From positions 1 to 55,387 of the forward strand of contig SVMZ01000019.1 of NCBI GenBank assembly GCA_015067185.1: a stretch of DNA of 55,387 nucleotides, in the 5' to 3' direction. The translations under genes and the position numbers were made by a program. This stretch comes from Oscillospiraceae bacterium. Its GTDB lineage: Bacteria; Bacillota; Clostridia; Oscillospirales; Ruminococcaceae. Numbering within the stretch: position 1 is the stretch's first letter; every line of letters starts with the position of its first letter. This document shows positions 17,018 through 24,516 of this stretch, one piece after another. The notes under the pieces are model-generated. The model was not told where the DNA came from. It worked only from the letters and a program-made list of their open reading frames with translations, and searched no databases.

Positions 17018-17060
17018 TTTATATACAACCTAAACTTAATTATGTTGGGAGAATGAAAAA

Positions 17061-18506
17061 ATGGAAAACGTACTTAATAAAATAGACACTGCTGTCCCCA
17101 CCCGCATGGAGGCTGACTCCATCGGTGAAAAAGCTGTCCCCGCTGATGCTTATTACGGCGTACAGTCTCTCCGTGCCGTTGAAAACTTTACCATCACCGA
17201 CACTCTTATGAGACCCGAAATGATCAACGCTCTGGCTCTTCTTAAAAAGGCCTGCGCTCTGGCCAACCTGGAAGCCGGTGTTCTGGAAGAGAAAACCGCC
17301 CATGCTATTGTCTCTGCCTGCGACGCTATCATTGCCGGAAAATACCATGATGCTTTCATCGTTGATCCCATTCAGGGCGGTGCCGGAACATCCATGAACA
17401 TGAACGCCAACGAAGTTATTGCCAACATAGCCATTGACATGCTCGGCGGCACCAAAGGCGATTATTCCATCGTTCATCCCAACGACCATGTAAACTTCGG
17501 TCAGTCTACCAATGACATCATTCCCTCCGCCGGTAAACTCGCTGCTCTCATGCTCCTCCCCTCTCTTGAGAAGAGCCTTGAGACACTCATCGAATCCTTC
17601 CTGAAAAAGGCAGAAGAGTTTGACGGTATTATCAAGATGGGCCGTACTCAGCTTCAGGATGCTATTCCTATCCGCCTTGGTCAGGAATTCAATGCCTATG
17701 CAACAGCCGTTACCCGCGCTCTCAAACGCATCCGTTTTGCAAAAGAAGAGCTCTATACCCTCAACATGGGCGGTACTGCTATCGGCACCGGCCTCAATGC
17801 GGACAAGGCATATTTTGACGCCGTAACACCCAAAATTGCCGAACTCACAGGGTTCCCCTTCGTTCAGGCAAACGACCTCATTGATGCTACCCAGAACATC
17901 GACAGCTTCTCCGCTGTTTCCGGCGCTCTGAAGGATTGTGCCCTTGCTCTCTCCAAAATCTCCAACGACCTTCGTCTCATGTCTTCTGGTCCGAAGACCG
18001 GTCTCGGCGAGATCAATCTCCCCGCAAAGCAGAATGGTTCCTCCATCATGCCCGGTAAGGTCAACCCCGTTATCCCCGAAGTTGTCAGCCAGGTTGCTTT
18101 CCGCATCGCCGGCAATGACGTAACCATCTCCATGGCAGTTGAAGGCGGTCAGCTTGAACTCAATGCCTTTGAGCCGGTTGCTTTTGATGCCCTCTTCCAG
18201 TCCATCATCATTCTCGACCGTGCTGTTCAGACCCTTACCGTTAACTGCGTAGACGGCATTACCGCTAACATTGATCGTTGCCGTAAGCTTCTTGACAACA
18301 GTGTTGGCATAGTTACCGCTCTCTGTCCGCACATTGGTTACTCTCAGGCTGCTAAGCTTGCCAAGGAATCTCTTGCAACACGCATTCCTATCCGTAAACT
18401 TATCATCGCCAGAAATATTCTTACCGAAGAAGAATGCAACACCATCCTCAATCCGTTCAGCATGACAGCTCCCGGTATCTCCGGCGAAGAACTGATCAAT
18501 AAATAA
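17061..18506 (+). CDS. aspA: Aspartate ammonia-lyase
   Basis: 481 residues of the fumarase/aspartase superfamily. It converts L-aspartate to fumarate and ammonia. YYGVQSLRAVENF (31-43) is the aspartase form of the N-terminal substrate segment rather than the fumarase one. GQSTND (147-152) and the flexible catalytic loop GSSIMPGKVNPV (326-337) with its catalytic serine are intact. Length is normal. A GGGAGA lies upstream of the ATG. It is monocistronic, with two operator-like palindromes over its promoter and a strong terminator, so tight regulation by amino acid or dicarboxylate supply is likely. Class II fumarase is the alternative but fits less well. Confidence 0.93.
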   Translation: MENVLNKIDTAVPTRMEADSIGEKAVPADAYYGVQSLRAVENFTITDTLMRPEMINALALLKKACALANLEAGVLEEKTAHAIVSACDAIIAGKYHDAFIVDPIQGGAGTSMNMNANEVIANIAIDMLGGTKGDYSIVHPNDHVNFGQSTNDIIPSAGKLAALMLLPSLEKSLETLIESFLKKAEEFDGIIKMGRTQLQDAIPIRLGQEFNAYATAVTRALKRIRFAKEELYTLNMGGTAIGTGLNADKAYFDAVTPKIAELTGFPFVQANDLIDATQNIDSFSAVSGALKDCALALSKISNDLRLMSSGPKTGLGEINLPAKQNGSSIMPGKVNPVIPEVVSQVAFRIAGNDVTISMAVEGGQLELNAFEPVAFDALFQSIIILDRAVQTLTVNCVDGITANIDRCRKLLDNSVGIVTALCPHIGYSQAAKLAKESLATRIPIRKLIIARNILTEEECNTILNPFSMTAPGISGEELINK

Positions 18507-18517
18507 TATCTAAAATT

Positions 18518-18550
18518 AACTGCTCCGCAACACTGTTGCGGAGCAGTTTT
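18518..18550. terminator. Bidirectional terminator after aspA
   Basis: A 15-bp perfect stem, AACTGCTCCGCAACA (18518-18532) with TGTTGCGGAGCAGTT (18534-18548), is followed by TTTTGTTTT. T-rich sequence on the other strand also serves the convergent yozG-like gene. Confidence 0.92.
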
Positions 18551-18570
18551 GTTTTACTTAAACCTACAAA

Positions 18571-18789
18571 TCACTTTGCTTCTTCGTCTCTTTTATATTC
18601 CAGAATATCTCCCGGTTGGCAATCCAGCACATCACAGATAGCCTCCAGCGTTGAAAAACGTATGGCGCTTACATGACCGTTTTTTAATTTGGAGAGGTTC
18701 ACATTTGCCACACCAACCTTTTCAGAGAGCTCATTCAGCGATATTTTTCTGTCTGCCATTACTCTGTCCAATCTCAAAATGATAGCCAC
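18571..18789 (-). CDS. YozG-like XRE-family helix-turn-helix regulator
   Basis: 72 residues from a GTG start, chosen because AAGGAGG (18795-18801) lies 5 nt upstream; a longer in-frame Met at 18873 would sit inside the preceding gene. LRLDRVMADRKISLNELSEKVGVANVNLSKLKNG is a compact Cro/CI-type DNA-binding domain, ending with CDVLDCQPGDILEYK, as in YozG-like proteins. It follows the DUF2975 membrane gene with its ribosome site inside that gene's end, so the two are translationally linked. It is the obvious candidate to bind the palindromes at the operon promoter. Confidence 0.88.
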   Translation of the reverse strand: MAIILRLDRVMADRKISLNELSEKVGVANVNLSKLKNGHVSAIRFSTLEAICDVLDCQPGDILEYKRDEEAK

Positions 18790-18799
18790 GGCTGCCTCC

Positions 18800-19402
18800 T
18801 TAAAGTGTTTCATCAGATTCCTGCTGCAGCTTCTGTCCATAAGCAAAAATATAGGATAAAAGCATGATGACACAGAAGATTAAAACAAAACCAAAATCCA
18901 TAGTGTAAGTGTATTCTATTTTTGCTATTGCAGAGGAAGAAAAAATCTGTTCTATGGGGTATACCGCTGCTGTAACAGCGCGCTCGGCAATTGCCAGCAC
19001 TTCTAAAAGAAAGCCGCCTGCCAACTCGATCCATGCAATGCGTCGGATCTTTTTGGGAACGCTCTCCTCAAAAGGTCTTCCTTCTTTCATAGGCTGCAAA
19101 ATATCCCGCAACAGTTTCAACACATAAGATCCTGCTAAACAAAGGCCCCCTACCACTACAAGAGACACAATCGTAAATATCTGCAGCGGCACACTTGCCG
19201 TCTGATATTGATCTGCAAGATAGAATTTAACAAAATCCAGATCCAAAGTGAAACTGCCGGCCTCATACATTTTATTGCCCAAAATTAAAACCAGCACCGC
19301 AAACACAAAGAAAACAACGGCAAACACGCGGAAAACAACAACACAGGTCTTTGCAATCATATCCAAACTTTTTGCTACATTAACCATTTTCTTCTCGCTC
19401 AT
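18800..19402 (-). CDS. DUF2975-family membrane protein
   Basis: About 200 residues with four hydrophobic segments in the MSEKKMVNVAKSLDMIAKT frame: TCVVVFRVFAVVFFVFAVLVLIL, then FTIVSLVVVGGLCLAGSYVL, WIELAGGFLLEVLAIA and FGFVLIFCVIMLLSYIFAYG. LRDILQPMKEGRPFEESVPKKIRRIAW between helices two and three is typical of DUF2975. Start at 19402 is set by AAAAGGAG upstream. DUF2975 genes are commonly paired with a YozG-like regulator, as here. No biochemical role is established to my knowledge; a membrane sensor or modulator of the partner regulator is a reasonable inference. Confidence 0.87.
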   Translation of the reverse strand: MSEKKMVNVAKSLDMIAKTCVVVFRVFAVVFFVFAVLVLILGNKMYEAGSFTLDLDFVKFYLADQYQTASVPLQIFTIVSLVVVGGLCLAGSYVLKLLRDILQPMKEGRPFEESVPKKIRRIAWIELAGGFLLEVLAIAERAVTAAVYPIEQIFSSSAIAKIEYTYTMDFGFVLIFCVIMLLSYIFAYGQKLQQESDETL

Positions 19403-19432
19403 ATGGGACACTCCTTTTACATCAAATATTTT

Positions 19433-19443
19433 ACGTTTATCGT
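19433..19443. promoter_or_regulatory. Operator candidate, downstream copy
   Basis: ACGTTTATCGT differs at one position from the perfect site at 19490-19500 and lies just downstream of the -10 of the DUF2975 promoter, where bound protein would block initiation. Confidence 0.6.
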
Positions 19444-19450
19444 TAATCAT

Positions 19451-19479
19451 AGTATAACAGACAAAATCTCATTTGTCAA
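19451..19479 (-). promoter_or_regulatory. Promoter of the DUF2975-yozG operon
   Basis: On the minus strand TTGACA (19474-19479), 17 nt, TATACT (19451-19456). Near consensus, and bracketed by two matching operator candidates 57 bp apart. Confidence 0.85.
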
Positions 19480-19483
19480 TAAC

Positions 19484-19506
19484 TTTTTTACGATTATCGT
19501 AAAAAA
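19484..19506. promoter_or_regulatory. Palindromic operator candidate, upstream copy
   Basis: TTTTTTACGA (19484-19493), TTA, TCGTAAAAAA (19497-19506) form a perfect inverted repeat with the core ACGATTATCGT. It lies directly upstream of the -35. The same core recurs at 19433-19443. Confidence 0.65.
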
Positions 19507-19542
19507 ATATATGATAATCTCAATTATTCTCTGCAGTTTCGG

Positions 19543-19584
19543 AAAAAACAAGCCTGCAAATAATTTTGCAGGCTTGTTTTTTTA
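19543..19584. terminator. Terminator overlapping a stop codon
   Basis: An 18-bp stem pairs 19543-19560 with 19565-19582 (GC core CAAGCCTGC/GCAGGCTTG), with A- and T-runs on both sides. It ends the XRE-membrane gene, whose TAA (19582-19584) overlaps the right arm. Confidence 0.9.
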
Positions 19585-20562
19585 TTTCTTTTCTCTGTCT
19601 ATGATCATATTGCTTATCACTTTAACCCCGGCAAACAGCACGCCGGCAATCACCCAGATGATCCATCCGTAGTCCCAGTTCTTTGTAATAAAGCTATATC
19701 CCAAAAAGACAGCCGTTGTTACAATCCAATACCCAATGGAAATTGCGTCCTTTATCTCTTCTTTTTCTTTCTTTTCCTTCGAAAAATCTCCCCCTTTAAG
19801 CAGCTGCTGCATACTTGCCCATATAACACCTGTGTAAATCAGCATCATAATGCCGATACCTGCAAGCACCATGGTTACACAAACCATAACCTCCAGCCAA
19901 AACGCATTTTCAGCCAAACCGCTTACCAACAATGCAATCGGAGACACAACGCAAACACAAACCCCAATAATGTTCCATTTAATATAATTATTACGGTAAG
20001 CCTGTTGTCTCCTCTGCACCATTCCTTTTACTCCGTATTCGGTTTCAAAAGACTCTTTACTCAAAAATTCATAGCTTCCGCTTTTCATCCCGCAAAAAAT
20101 ATACATAGCAACCGCTACCGCCACCATAAGCAGCATGACAACAATTCCAATTCCATCTGCCATGCTTTCCGATATCCCCCAAAGCTTCGTCTCAGAAGCA
20201 GCACCAAGAATAAGCAGCGGTATTGCAGCAATGATACATAAAAAAGTAGCCAATGCTATCATTTTCGCAGCCCATCTTCTTAAATCCAGATACTCATTGG
20301 CTTCTTTTAATGTTACTCTTCGAACCAATGTATCACTTGTGCTTTCAACAAACTCTTCCTCATTCCTCTCATCTTTCAGCAGATAATCCGTGGTAACTCC
20401 AAACATCTCACTTAATTGCAAAATTCTTTCAAGATCCGGTATGGTCTGTGCTCCCTCCCATTTGGAGACCGCCTGACGCGAAACATTCATTTTTTCCGCA
20501 AGCTCTTCCTGGGACCATCCGTTTTTCTTTCTTAGTTTTATGATTTTGTCTGCCAATATCAC
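19582..20562 (-). CDS. XRE-family regulator fused to a membrane domain
   Basis: About 326 residues. An N-terminal helix-turn-helix ([38 protein letters not shown], residues 2-40) is joined to a C-terminal part with about six hydrophobic segments. This is a common Clostridia/Bacilli layout in which a DNA-binding head is tethered to the membrane. The GTG at 20562 is preferred over one three codons earlier because GAGGTG is 6 nt upstream. Targets and signal are unknown. It is transcribed alone just upstream of the DUF2975-yozG operon, from which a terminator separates it. Confidence 0.87.
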   Translation of the reverse strand: MILADKIIKLRKKNGWSQEELAEKMNVSRQAVSKWEGAQTIPDLERILQLSEMFGVTTDYLLKDERNEEEFVESTSDTLVRRVTLKEANEYLDLRRWAAKMIALATFLCIIAAIPLLILGAASETKLWGISESMADGIGIVVMLLMVAVAVAMYIFCGMKSGSYEFLSKESFETEYGVKGMVQRRQQAYRNNYIKWNIIGVCVCVVSPIALLVSGLAENAFWLEVMVCVTMVLAGIGIMMLIYTGVIWASMQQLLKGGDFSKEKKEKEEIKDAISIGYWIVTTAVFLGYSFITKNWDYGWIIWVIAGVLFAGVKVISNMIIDREKK

Positions 20563-20636
20563 GTTATTCACCTCATCTTAAATTTCAAAAACTCTTTCTG
20601 CTGTCCTTATCATACCTTTTTTTACCGTTGCACACC

Positions 20637-20660
20637 ACCAATTTGCAGATGACAATTGGT
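20637..20660. repeat. Small inverted repeat upstream of the XRE-membrane gene
   Basis: ACCAATT (20637-20643) and AATTGGT (20654-20660) are perfect 7-bp arms with a 10-bp spacer, so arm centres are 17 bp apart. They lie about 75 bp upstream of the GTG start and could be a regulator site. Confidence 0.35.
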
Positions 20661-20711
20661 CAACCGTGAGTTGCTTTTTGTTTTTCCATCCTGCTTTTCG
20701 CTATAATAAAA

Positions 20712-20763
20712 ATCATACCATACTTTTCTTTGCCCTGCAAGCAAAGTCAAAGCACGGTATGAT
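20712..20763 (-). terminator. Terminator after the LysR gene
   Basis: ATCATACC (20712-20719) pairs with GGTATGAT (20756-20763), with further imperfect pairing of CTTTG-type segments inside. Reading leftward, TTTTTATT follows. Confidence 0.75.
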
Positions 20764-20801
20764 CACAGTTCTGTTTTCCACGTTAAAAAATCCGGTCCTT
20801 T

Positions 20802-21713
20802 TTAACCGTTCTCTTCCAGCTCTTCCGCCATGGAGCACAACATAGTAATAAAATTCTCTGTAAGCTCCGAAACCGTTCTGTCCGTCCTCAGAATATAACC
20901 GATCCTGTAATAGTCGTCACTTTCAAAGGGTACGCTGATGATTCTTCCCTGATTGAGCATAGATGGCATAATTCCCGTTCCAATGGTATAACAATCGGTT
21001 GCCAGCAGTACATTCATTAAACTGGCTCTGTCGCTGATCTCCACCTGTTTGCTGCCACCAATGGAGGTGATCTCTTCCGTAAAAAAGGATATGTTGTGTT
21101 CTCCCTGCTCATAAGATACATACGGATAACTTTTCAGCTGCTCAGCTGTGATCAGCCGTTCTCCCGCAACAGGATGCTCTCTGCGCAGGTAGACATGGGG
21201 CAGCGCTTTGAGCACCGGTGTAAAGGACACCCCCCGCTTGCTGAGATATCGCTCCATAACACTGCAGTCATTTCCTTTGATGGCGATAATACCGATATCG
21301 CAATAGGCATTCTCTGTTTCATGAATTACATCGTATGTCTTCATCTCCCGCAAAGAAAAACGGTAACACTTTTCCTCGGTCTGATTCAACATTGCCGCAA
21401 AAATATCTGCTACAAAATCGTAATGTTGTGTAGACACATACAATCTCCGACATTGTTCCCCTTCGGCATACCGGCTTAAAATAAAATCATTCTGTTCGGC
21501 AATCTGTCTGGCATAACGCGCAAACTCAGTACCCTCATCGGTAAGATAAACACCGTTTCCGGAGCGTTCAAAAATCCGGATATTCAGCTCCTGCTCCAAC
21601 GATTTCACACTGACCGAAAGGCTGGACTGTGCCACAAACAGCTGCTTGGCCGCCTCGTTGAAGGAGCCGCATTCCGCAATTTTCAATATATACTTACATT
21701 GCTGTATCGTCAT
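20802..21713 (-). CDS. LysR-family transcriptional regulator
   Basis: 303 residues. The N-terminal winged helix reads MTIQQCKYILKIAECGSF, then NEAAKQLFVAQSSLSVSVKSLEQELNIRIFER, typical for LysR-type regulators. Residues 90-295 form the periplasmic-binding-like effector domain. It overlaps the stop of the DUF554 gene by 4 nt (ATGA), so the two are translationally coupled, unlike the usual divergent LysR layout. It probably responds to, or controls, whatever the DUF554 membrane protein handles. Confidence 0.9.
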   Translation of the reverse strand: MTIQQCKYILKIAECGSFNEAAKQLFVAQSSLSVSVKSLEQELNIRIFERSGNGVYLTDEGTEFARYARQIAEQNDFILSRYAEGEQCRRLYVSTQHYDFVADIFAAMLNQTEEKCYRFSLREMKTYDVIHETENAYCDIGIIAIKGNDCSVMERYLSKRGVSFTPVLKALPHVYLRREHPVAGERLITAEQLKSYPYVSYEQGEHNISFFTEEITSIGGSKQVEISDRASLMNVLLATDCYTIGTGIMPSMLNQGRIISVPFESDDYYRIGYILRTDRTVSELTENFITMLCSMAEELEENG

Positions 21714-22402
21714 AATATCCTCTCCACCAAATCCCTCAGAATGTTAAATAGCACTACCAGAAAGATTCCCGGCAGCATATTGACATTGCTGATCTTGTGT
21801 TTTCCCTCTGTCACAAGATTGAATCCGGAGAAAAACAGCAGCACATATCCCATCGCACAAAGCTGTGCTGTCATTTCCGGACTGAGAAAAGCGGCGGAAA
21901 AATAGGCCGTTGCTGCAATCAACACCTGCATGGCTGCCACCGGCAGCGCAGATAATGCCACAATTTTTCCGCAGGCAGCACCAAATGCGAGCGCAAAGGG
22001 CAGATCCACAAAACTTTTTATCAGTAGCTGACTGTTGTCTCCATTAATCGCCAATGCAATCGGCCCACTGATCTGCATGCCGCCTATTCCGAAGAACAAC
22101 ACTGCATCCACAAATGCATTGAGGGATGTACTGTTTGTTTTTCCTAAATTACTGAGACGCTCATCGAGACGAATTATTTCTCCCAGTTTGCTGCCCGCTA
22201 TATACGCAAACAAAACAATAATCAAATTTTCGCTGATAATGCTTTCTCCGTGCACCCGATACATATTCTCAAAAAAGCCCACGAAACAGATCATCATGAT
22301 CCCTATTCCCAACGTACGGTAATTTTCCTTACCGCTTTTGTTCAGCTTGCTGCCAAACACACCACCAAACATAATGGCCAGCGCATCTATTACAATTCCC
22401 AT
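21710..22402 (-). CDS. DUF554-family membrane protein
   Basis: About 230 residues with six to seven hydrophobic segments. MGIVIDALAIMFGGVFGSKL at the N-terminus, FAYIAGSKLGEIIRLDERL, and GPIALAINGDNSQLLIKSF are characteristic of DUF554 (YdfK/YqgA-like) proteins, proposed to be transporters but without a proven substrate. The start at 22402 has AAGGGTGG upstream; an ATG seven codons earlier would place the ribosome site inside the gene. It is the first gene of a two-gene operon with a LysR regulator. Confidence 0.87.
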   Translation of the reverse strand: MGIVIDALAIMFGGVFGSKLNKSGKENYRTLGIGIMMICFVGFFENMYRVHGESIISENLIIVLFAYIAGSKLGEIIRLDERLSNLGKTNSTSLNAFVDAVLFFGIGGMQISGPIALAINGDNSQLLIKSFVDLPFALAFGAACGKIVALSALPVAAMQVLIAATAYFSAAFLSPEMTAQLCAMGYVLLFFSGFNLVTEGKHKISNVNMLPGIFLVVLFNILRDLVERIL

Positions 22403-22507
22403 ATTACCACCCTTTCTTTTCATGATTATTATATCATGAAGCGGGTGCGTACAGGTAATACCAAAATTCTATCGACGGTGTTCAGAAAAAACGATTTCCA
22501 CACAATA

Positions 22508-22548
22508 AACCTGCCGCAAAAGATACACAGCATCTTATACGGCAGGTT
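22508..22548 (-). terminator. Terminator after murD
   Basis: AACCTGCCG (22508-22516) pairs with CGGCAGGTT (22540-22548), with additional inner pairing. The leftward transcript continues into TTTATTGTG. It lies 8 nt past the murD stop. Confidence 0.75.
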
Positions 22549-22555
22549 ATTCTAA

Positions 22556-23956
22556 TTATGAAAGCTGCATGACAATGCTCTTGAAATGTCTTCCGCGCTC
22601 TTCGAAGTTGCGATAGAGATCAAAGCTTGCAGAAGCTGGTGAGAGAGAAACGATGTCTCCCTCGACGGTATTCTCCCGTGCTGCCTTCACAGCCTCTTCC
22701 ATGCCGGAAACCCGGATAATTTTCATCTCATCCGCATTGAAATCAGGATGACTTTTGACTGCCGCTTCAATCTTATCTGCTGTGGCTCCCATCAAAATCA
22801 GAAGCTTGACATATTCGCACACCACCGGAGCCATTGGCTCATAGGGAATCTTTTTATCATATCCGCCTGCAATGATGGCAATCTTTCTGCCGAAAGACCG
22901 CAGTCCTGCAATTACACGTGTGGGATTGCTGGCGATGGAATCATTATACCACCTGACCCCATCCAGTTCACGCACAAACTCAATCCGATGCTCCACCCCG
23001 CCAAACTCACGCGCCACAGCCAGCATATCCTCACCGGAAACGATACCCTCCAGAATTGCCATGGCTGTAAGATAGTTATCAACGTTATGCAGACCGGGCA
23101 ATTTAATTTCGCTGCGGTGAAAAATTCTTGTTTTGCTGACACCGTCGCAGCTGCAGAGATATCCATCTTCGTCAAGCAGCGTTCCTCTCACCGTTTTACC
23201 GGAGGTAGAAAACCATTTCAGCTCACCCCTAACCAGCTTCGCCATATCACGGGTGACTTCGTTATCCGCATTGAGAACAGCTCTTGAAAAAGCATCCTGA
23301 TGGGAGAGAATATTCAGTTTGGCACCGATATATTCCTCCATGGTTCCATGAACATCCAGATGATTCGGCTCCACATTTTTGACTGCAGCAATATGTGGAG
23401 AAGAACGCATACTTTCCAGCTGGAAGCTGGAAAGCTCTACAACAGCATAATCCTCTTCCTTGATTTTTTCAATCTCCGGCAGCAGGGCTTTTCCAATATT
23501 ACCGCCAAGCCAGACGGTCTTTCCCGCTTTTTTCAACATTTCTGCCGTAACGGCAGAGGTGGTTGTCTTTCCGTCACTTCCGGTTATGGCAATGATCTTA
23601 CAGGGGCAGAGACTGAAAAAAAGCTCCATTTCACTGGTAACAACTTTCCCCTGCTCTCTGGCTTTCTTGATGGCCGGACTGTTGTAAAAAACACCGGGTG
23701 CTCTTACAATCACATCAGCGTCAATGTCCTCCATATAGTCTTCTCCAAGGATCAGCTCCGCACCCAGTGCACGGAACTCACCGGCAATCTCACCGATGTC
23801 ACTGCGCCTGTCTCTCACCTGTGTCTTTATGCCATGCTTCAAAAACAGCTTAATGCAATCGTTATTGCTCACGCCCACGCCAATAAAGGCAACCGTCTTT
23901 TTCGCGTCCTTCAATTCCTGAAAAAAGCTTTCTATTCTCAACCGGAACACCCCCAT
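22556..23956 (-). CDS. murD: UDP-N-acetylmuramoyl-L-alanine--D-glutamate ligase
   Basis: About 466 residues. It adds D-glutamate to UDP-MurNAc-L-Ala in cytoplasmic peptidoglycan precursor synthesis. The Mur ligase P-loop ITGSDGKTTT, the ELSSFQLE segment, EPNHLDVHGTMEEY, and the ADP-site DSIASNPTRVIAGL are present, the last pointing to MurD. Two starts are possible: ATG at 23956 without a clear ribosome site, or TTG at 23941 preceded by GGGGGTG at good spacing. It follows gtrA by about 20 nt in one transcription unit; a hairpin terminator lies 8 nt after its stop. No other mur or division genes adjoin it, so it is separated from a dcw cluster. Confidence 0.93.
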   Translation of the reverse strand: MGVFRLRIESFFQELKDAKKTVAFIGVGVSNNDCIKLFLKHGIKTQVRDRRSDIGEIAGEFRALGAELILGEDYMEDIDADVIVRAPGVFYNSPAIKKAREQGKVVTSEMELFFSLCPCKIIAITGSDGKTTTSAVTAEMLKKAGKTVWLGGNIGKALLPEIEKIKEEDYAVVELSSFQLESMRSSPHIAAVKNVEPNHLDVHGTMEEYIGAKLNILSHQDAFSRAVLNADNEVTRDMAKLVRGELKWFSTSGKTVRGTLLDEDGYLCSCDGVSKTRIFHRSEIKLPGLHNVDNYLTAMAILEGIVSGEDMLAVAREFGGVEHRIEFVRELDGVRWYNDSIASNPTRVIAGLRSFGRKIAIIAGGYDKKIPYEPMAPVVCEYVKLLILMGATADKIEAAVKSHPDFNADEMKIIRVSGMEEAVKAARENTVEGDIVSLSPASASFDLYRNFEERGRHFKSIVMQLS

Positions 23957-23976
23957 ATAATTTTTATCAGTTATTA

Positions 23977-24441
23977 TCAATCGCTGACTTTGTCGAAAAT
24001 CAGCAGTTTTCTTCCCAAATAGTTCCATAGCATGACCGCCGCCGTTACCGGCAGCTTCACCAACCAATAGGCAATCTTCAGGCAATCTGTACCGATATAC
24101 ATTCCCAATTCAGTTAAACCGAGTCCTACAACCCCAACTACAATAAAAATCAGAATATCTTTTCCACTGCGGCCGCGTTTGTTTTTTCTTGCCGCTGCAA
24201 AAACAAACCACAGCGAAAGAAAATAATTCACAGCCAATCCCGCGGCAAACCCCAGAAACGCTGACATATATATACCTGCTTCCCCGTTTCCGAAAATCCG
24301 TTCCCGACAGAACACCAATACGCCAAAATCCACCAGAAAAGCCAGCCCTCCCACAACAGCATACCGCAGCAATTCCGCTGCTCCTTTGCCGTTTAAAAGC
24401 TGCTCCGTCTTTCTTTTCCACATCATGGTCATCTGCCGCAT
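23977..24441 (-). CDS. GtrA-family membrane protein
   Basis: 154 residues with four hydrophobic helices. LLRYAVVGGLAFLVDFGVLVF opens the GtrA/PF04138-like fold, and LVKLPVTAAVMLWNYLGRKLLIF closes it. Family members are thought to assist lipid-linked sugar translocation for cell-wall or surface glycan modification. GAGGCG lies upstream of the ATG at 24441. Its position just before murD hints at an envelope role, although it may simply share the transcript. Confidence 0.88.
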   Translation of the reverse strand: MRQMTMMWKRKTEQLLNGKGAAELLRYAVVGGLAFLVDFGVLVFCRERIFGNGEAGIYMSAFLGFAAGLAVNYFLSLWFVFAAARKNKRGRSGKDILIFIVVGVVGLGLTELGMYIGTDCLKIAYWLVKLPVTAAVMLWNYLGRKLLIFDKVSD

Positions 24442-24471
24442 TCCAACACGCCTCAGTTTGAATTATATTTC

Positions 24472-24508
24472 AAAGGCTCCGAACAATATGGCAGGTCGGA
24501 GCCTTTTT
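24472..24508. terminator. Hairpin between lysC and gtrA
   Basis: AAAGGCTCCGA (24472-24482) pairs with TCGGAGCCTTT (24496-24506) over 13 nt. It lies 8 nt past the lysC stop. The T-tail is better on the plus strand than on the leftward transcript (TTTGAAATATAATT), so termination after lysC may be partial. Confidence 0.65.
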
Positions 24509-24516
24509 ATCAGTTA

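Larger units (their letters stand above)
16196..17060. other. 865-bp region without an intact gene
   Basis: The left third (16196-16470) is upstream sequence of the SulP gene without clear signals. The middle (about 16473-16815) contains a promoter-like extended -10 and a segment with protein-like reading frames or RNA-like pairings, described separately. The right third is very AT-rich and ends in the aspA promoter with two palindromes. Confidence 0.7.
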
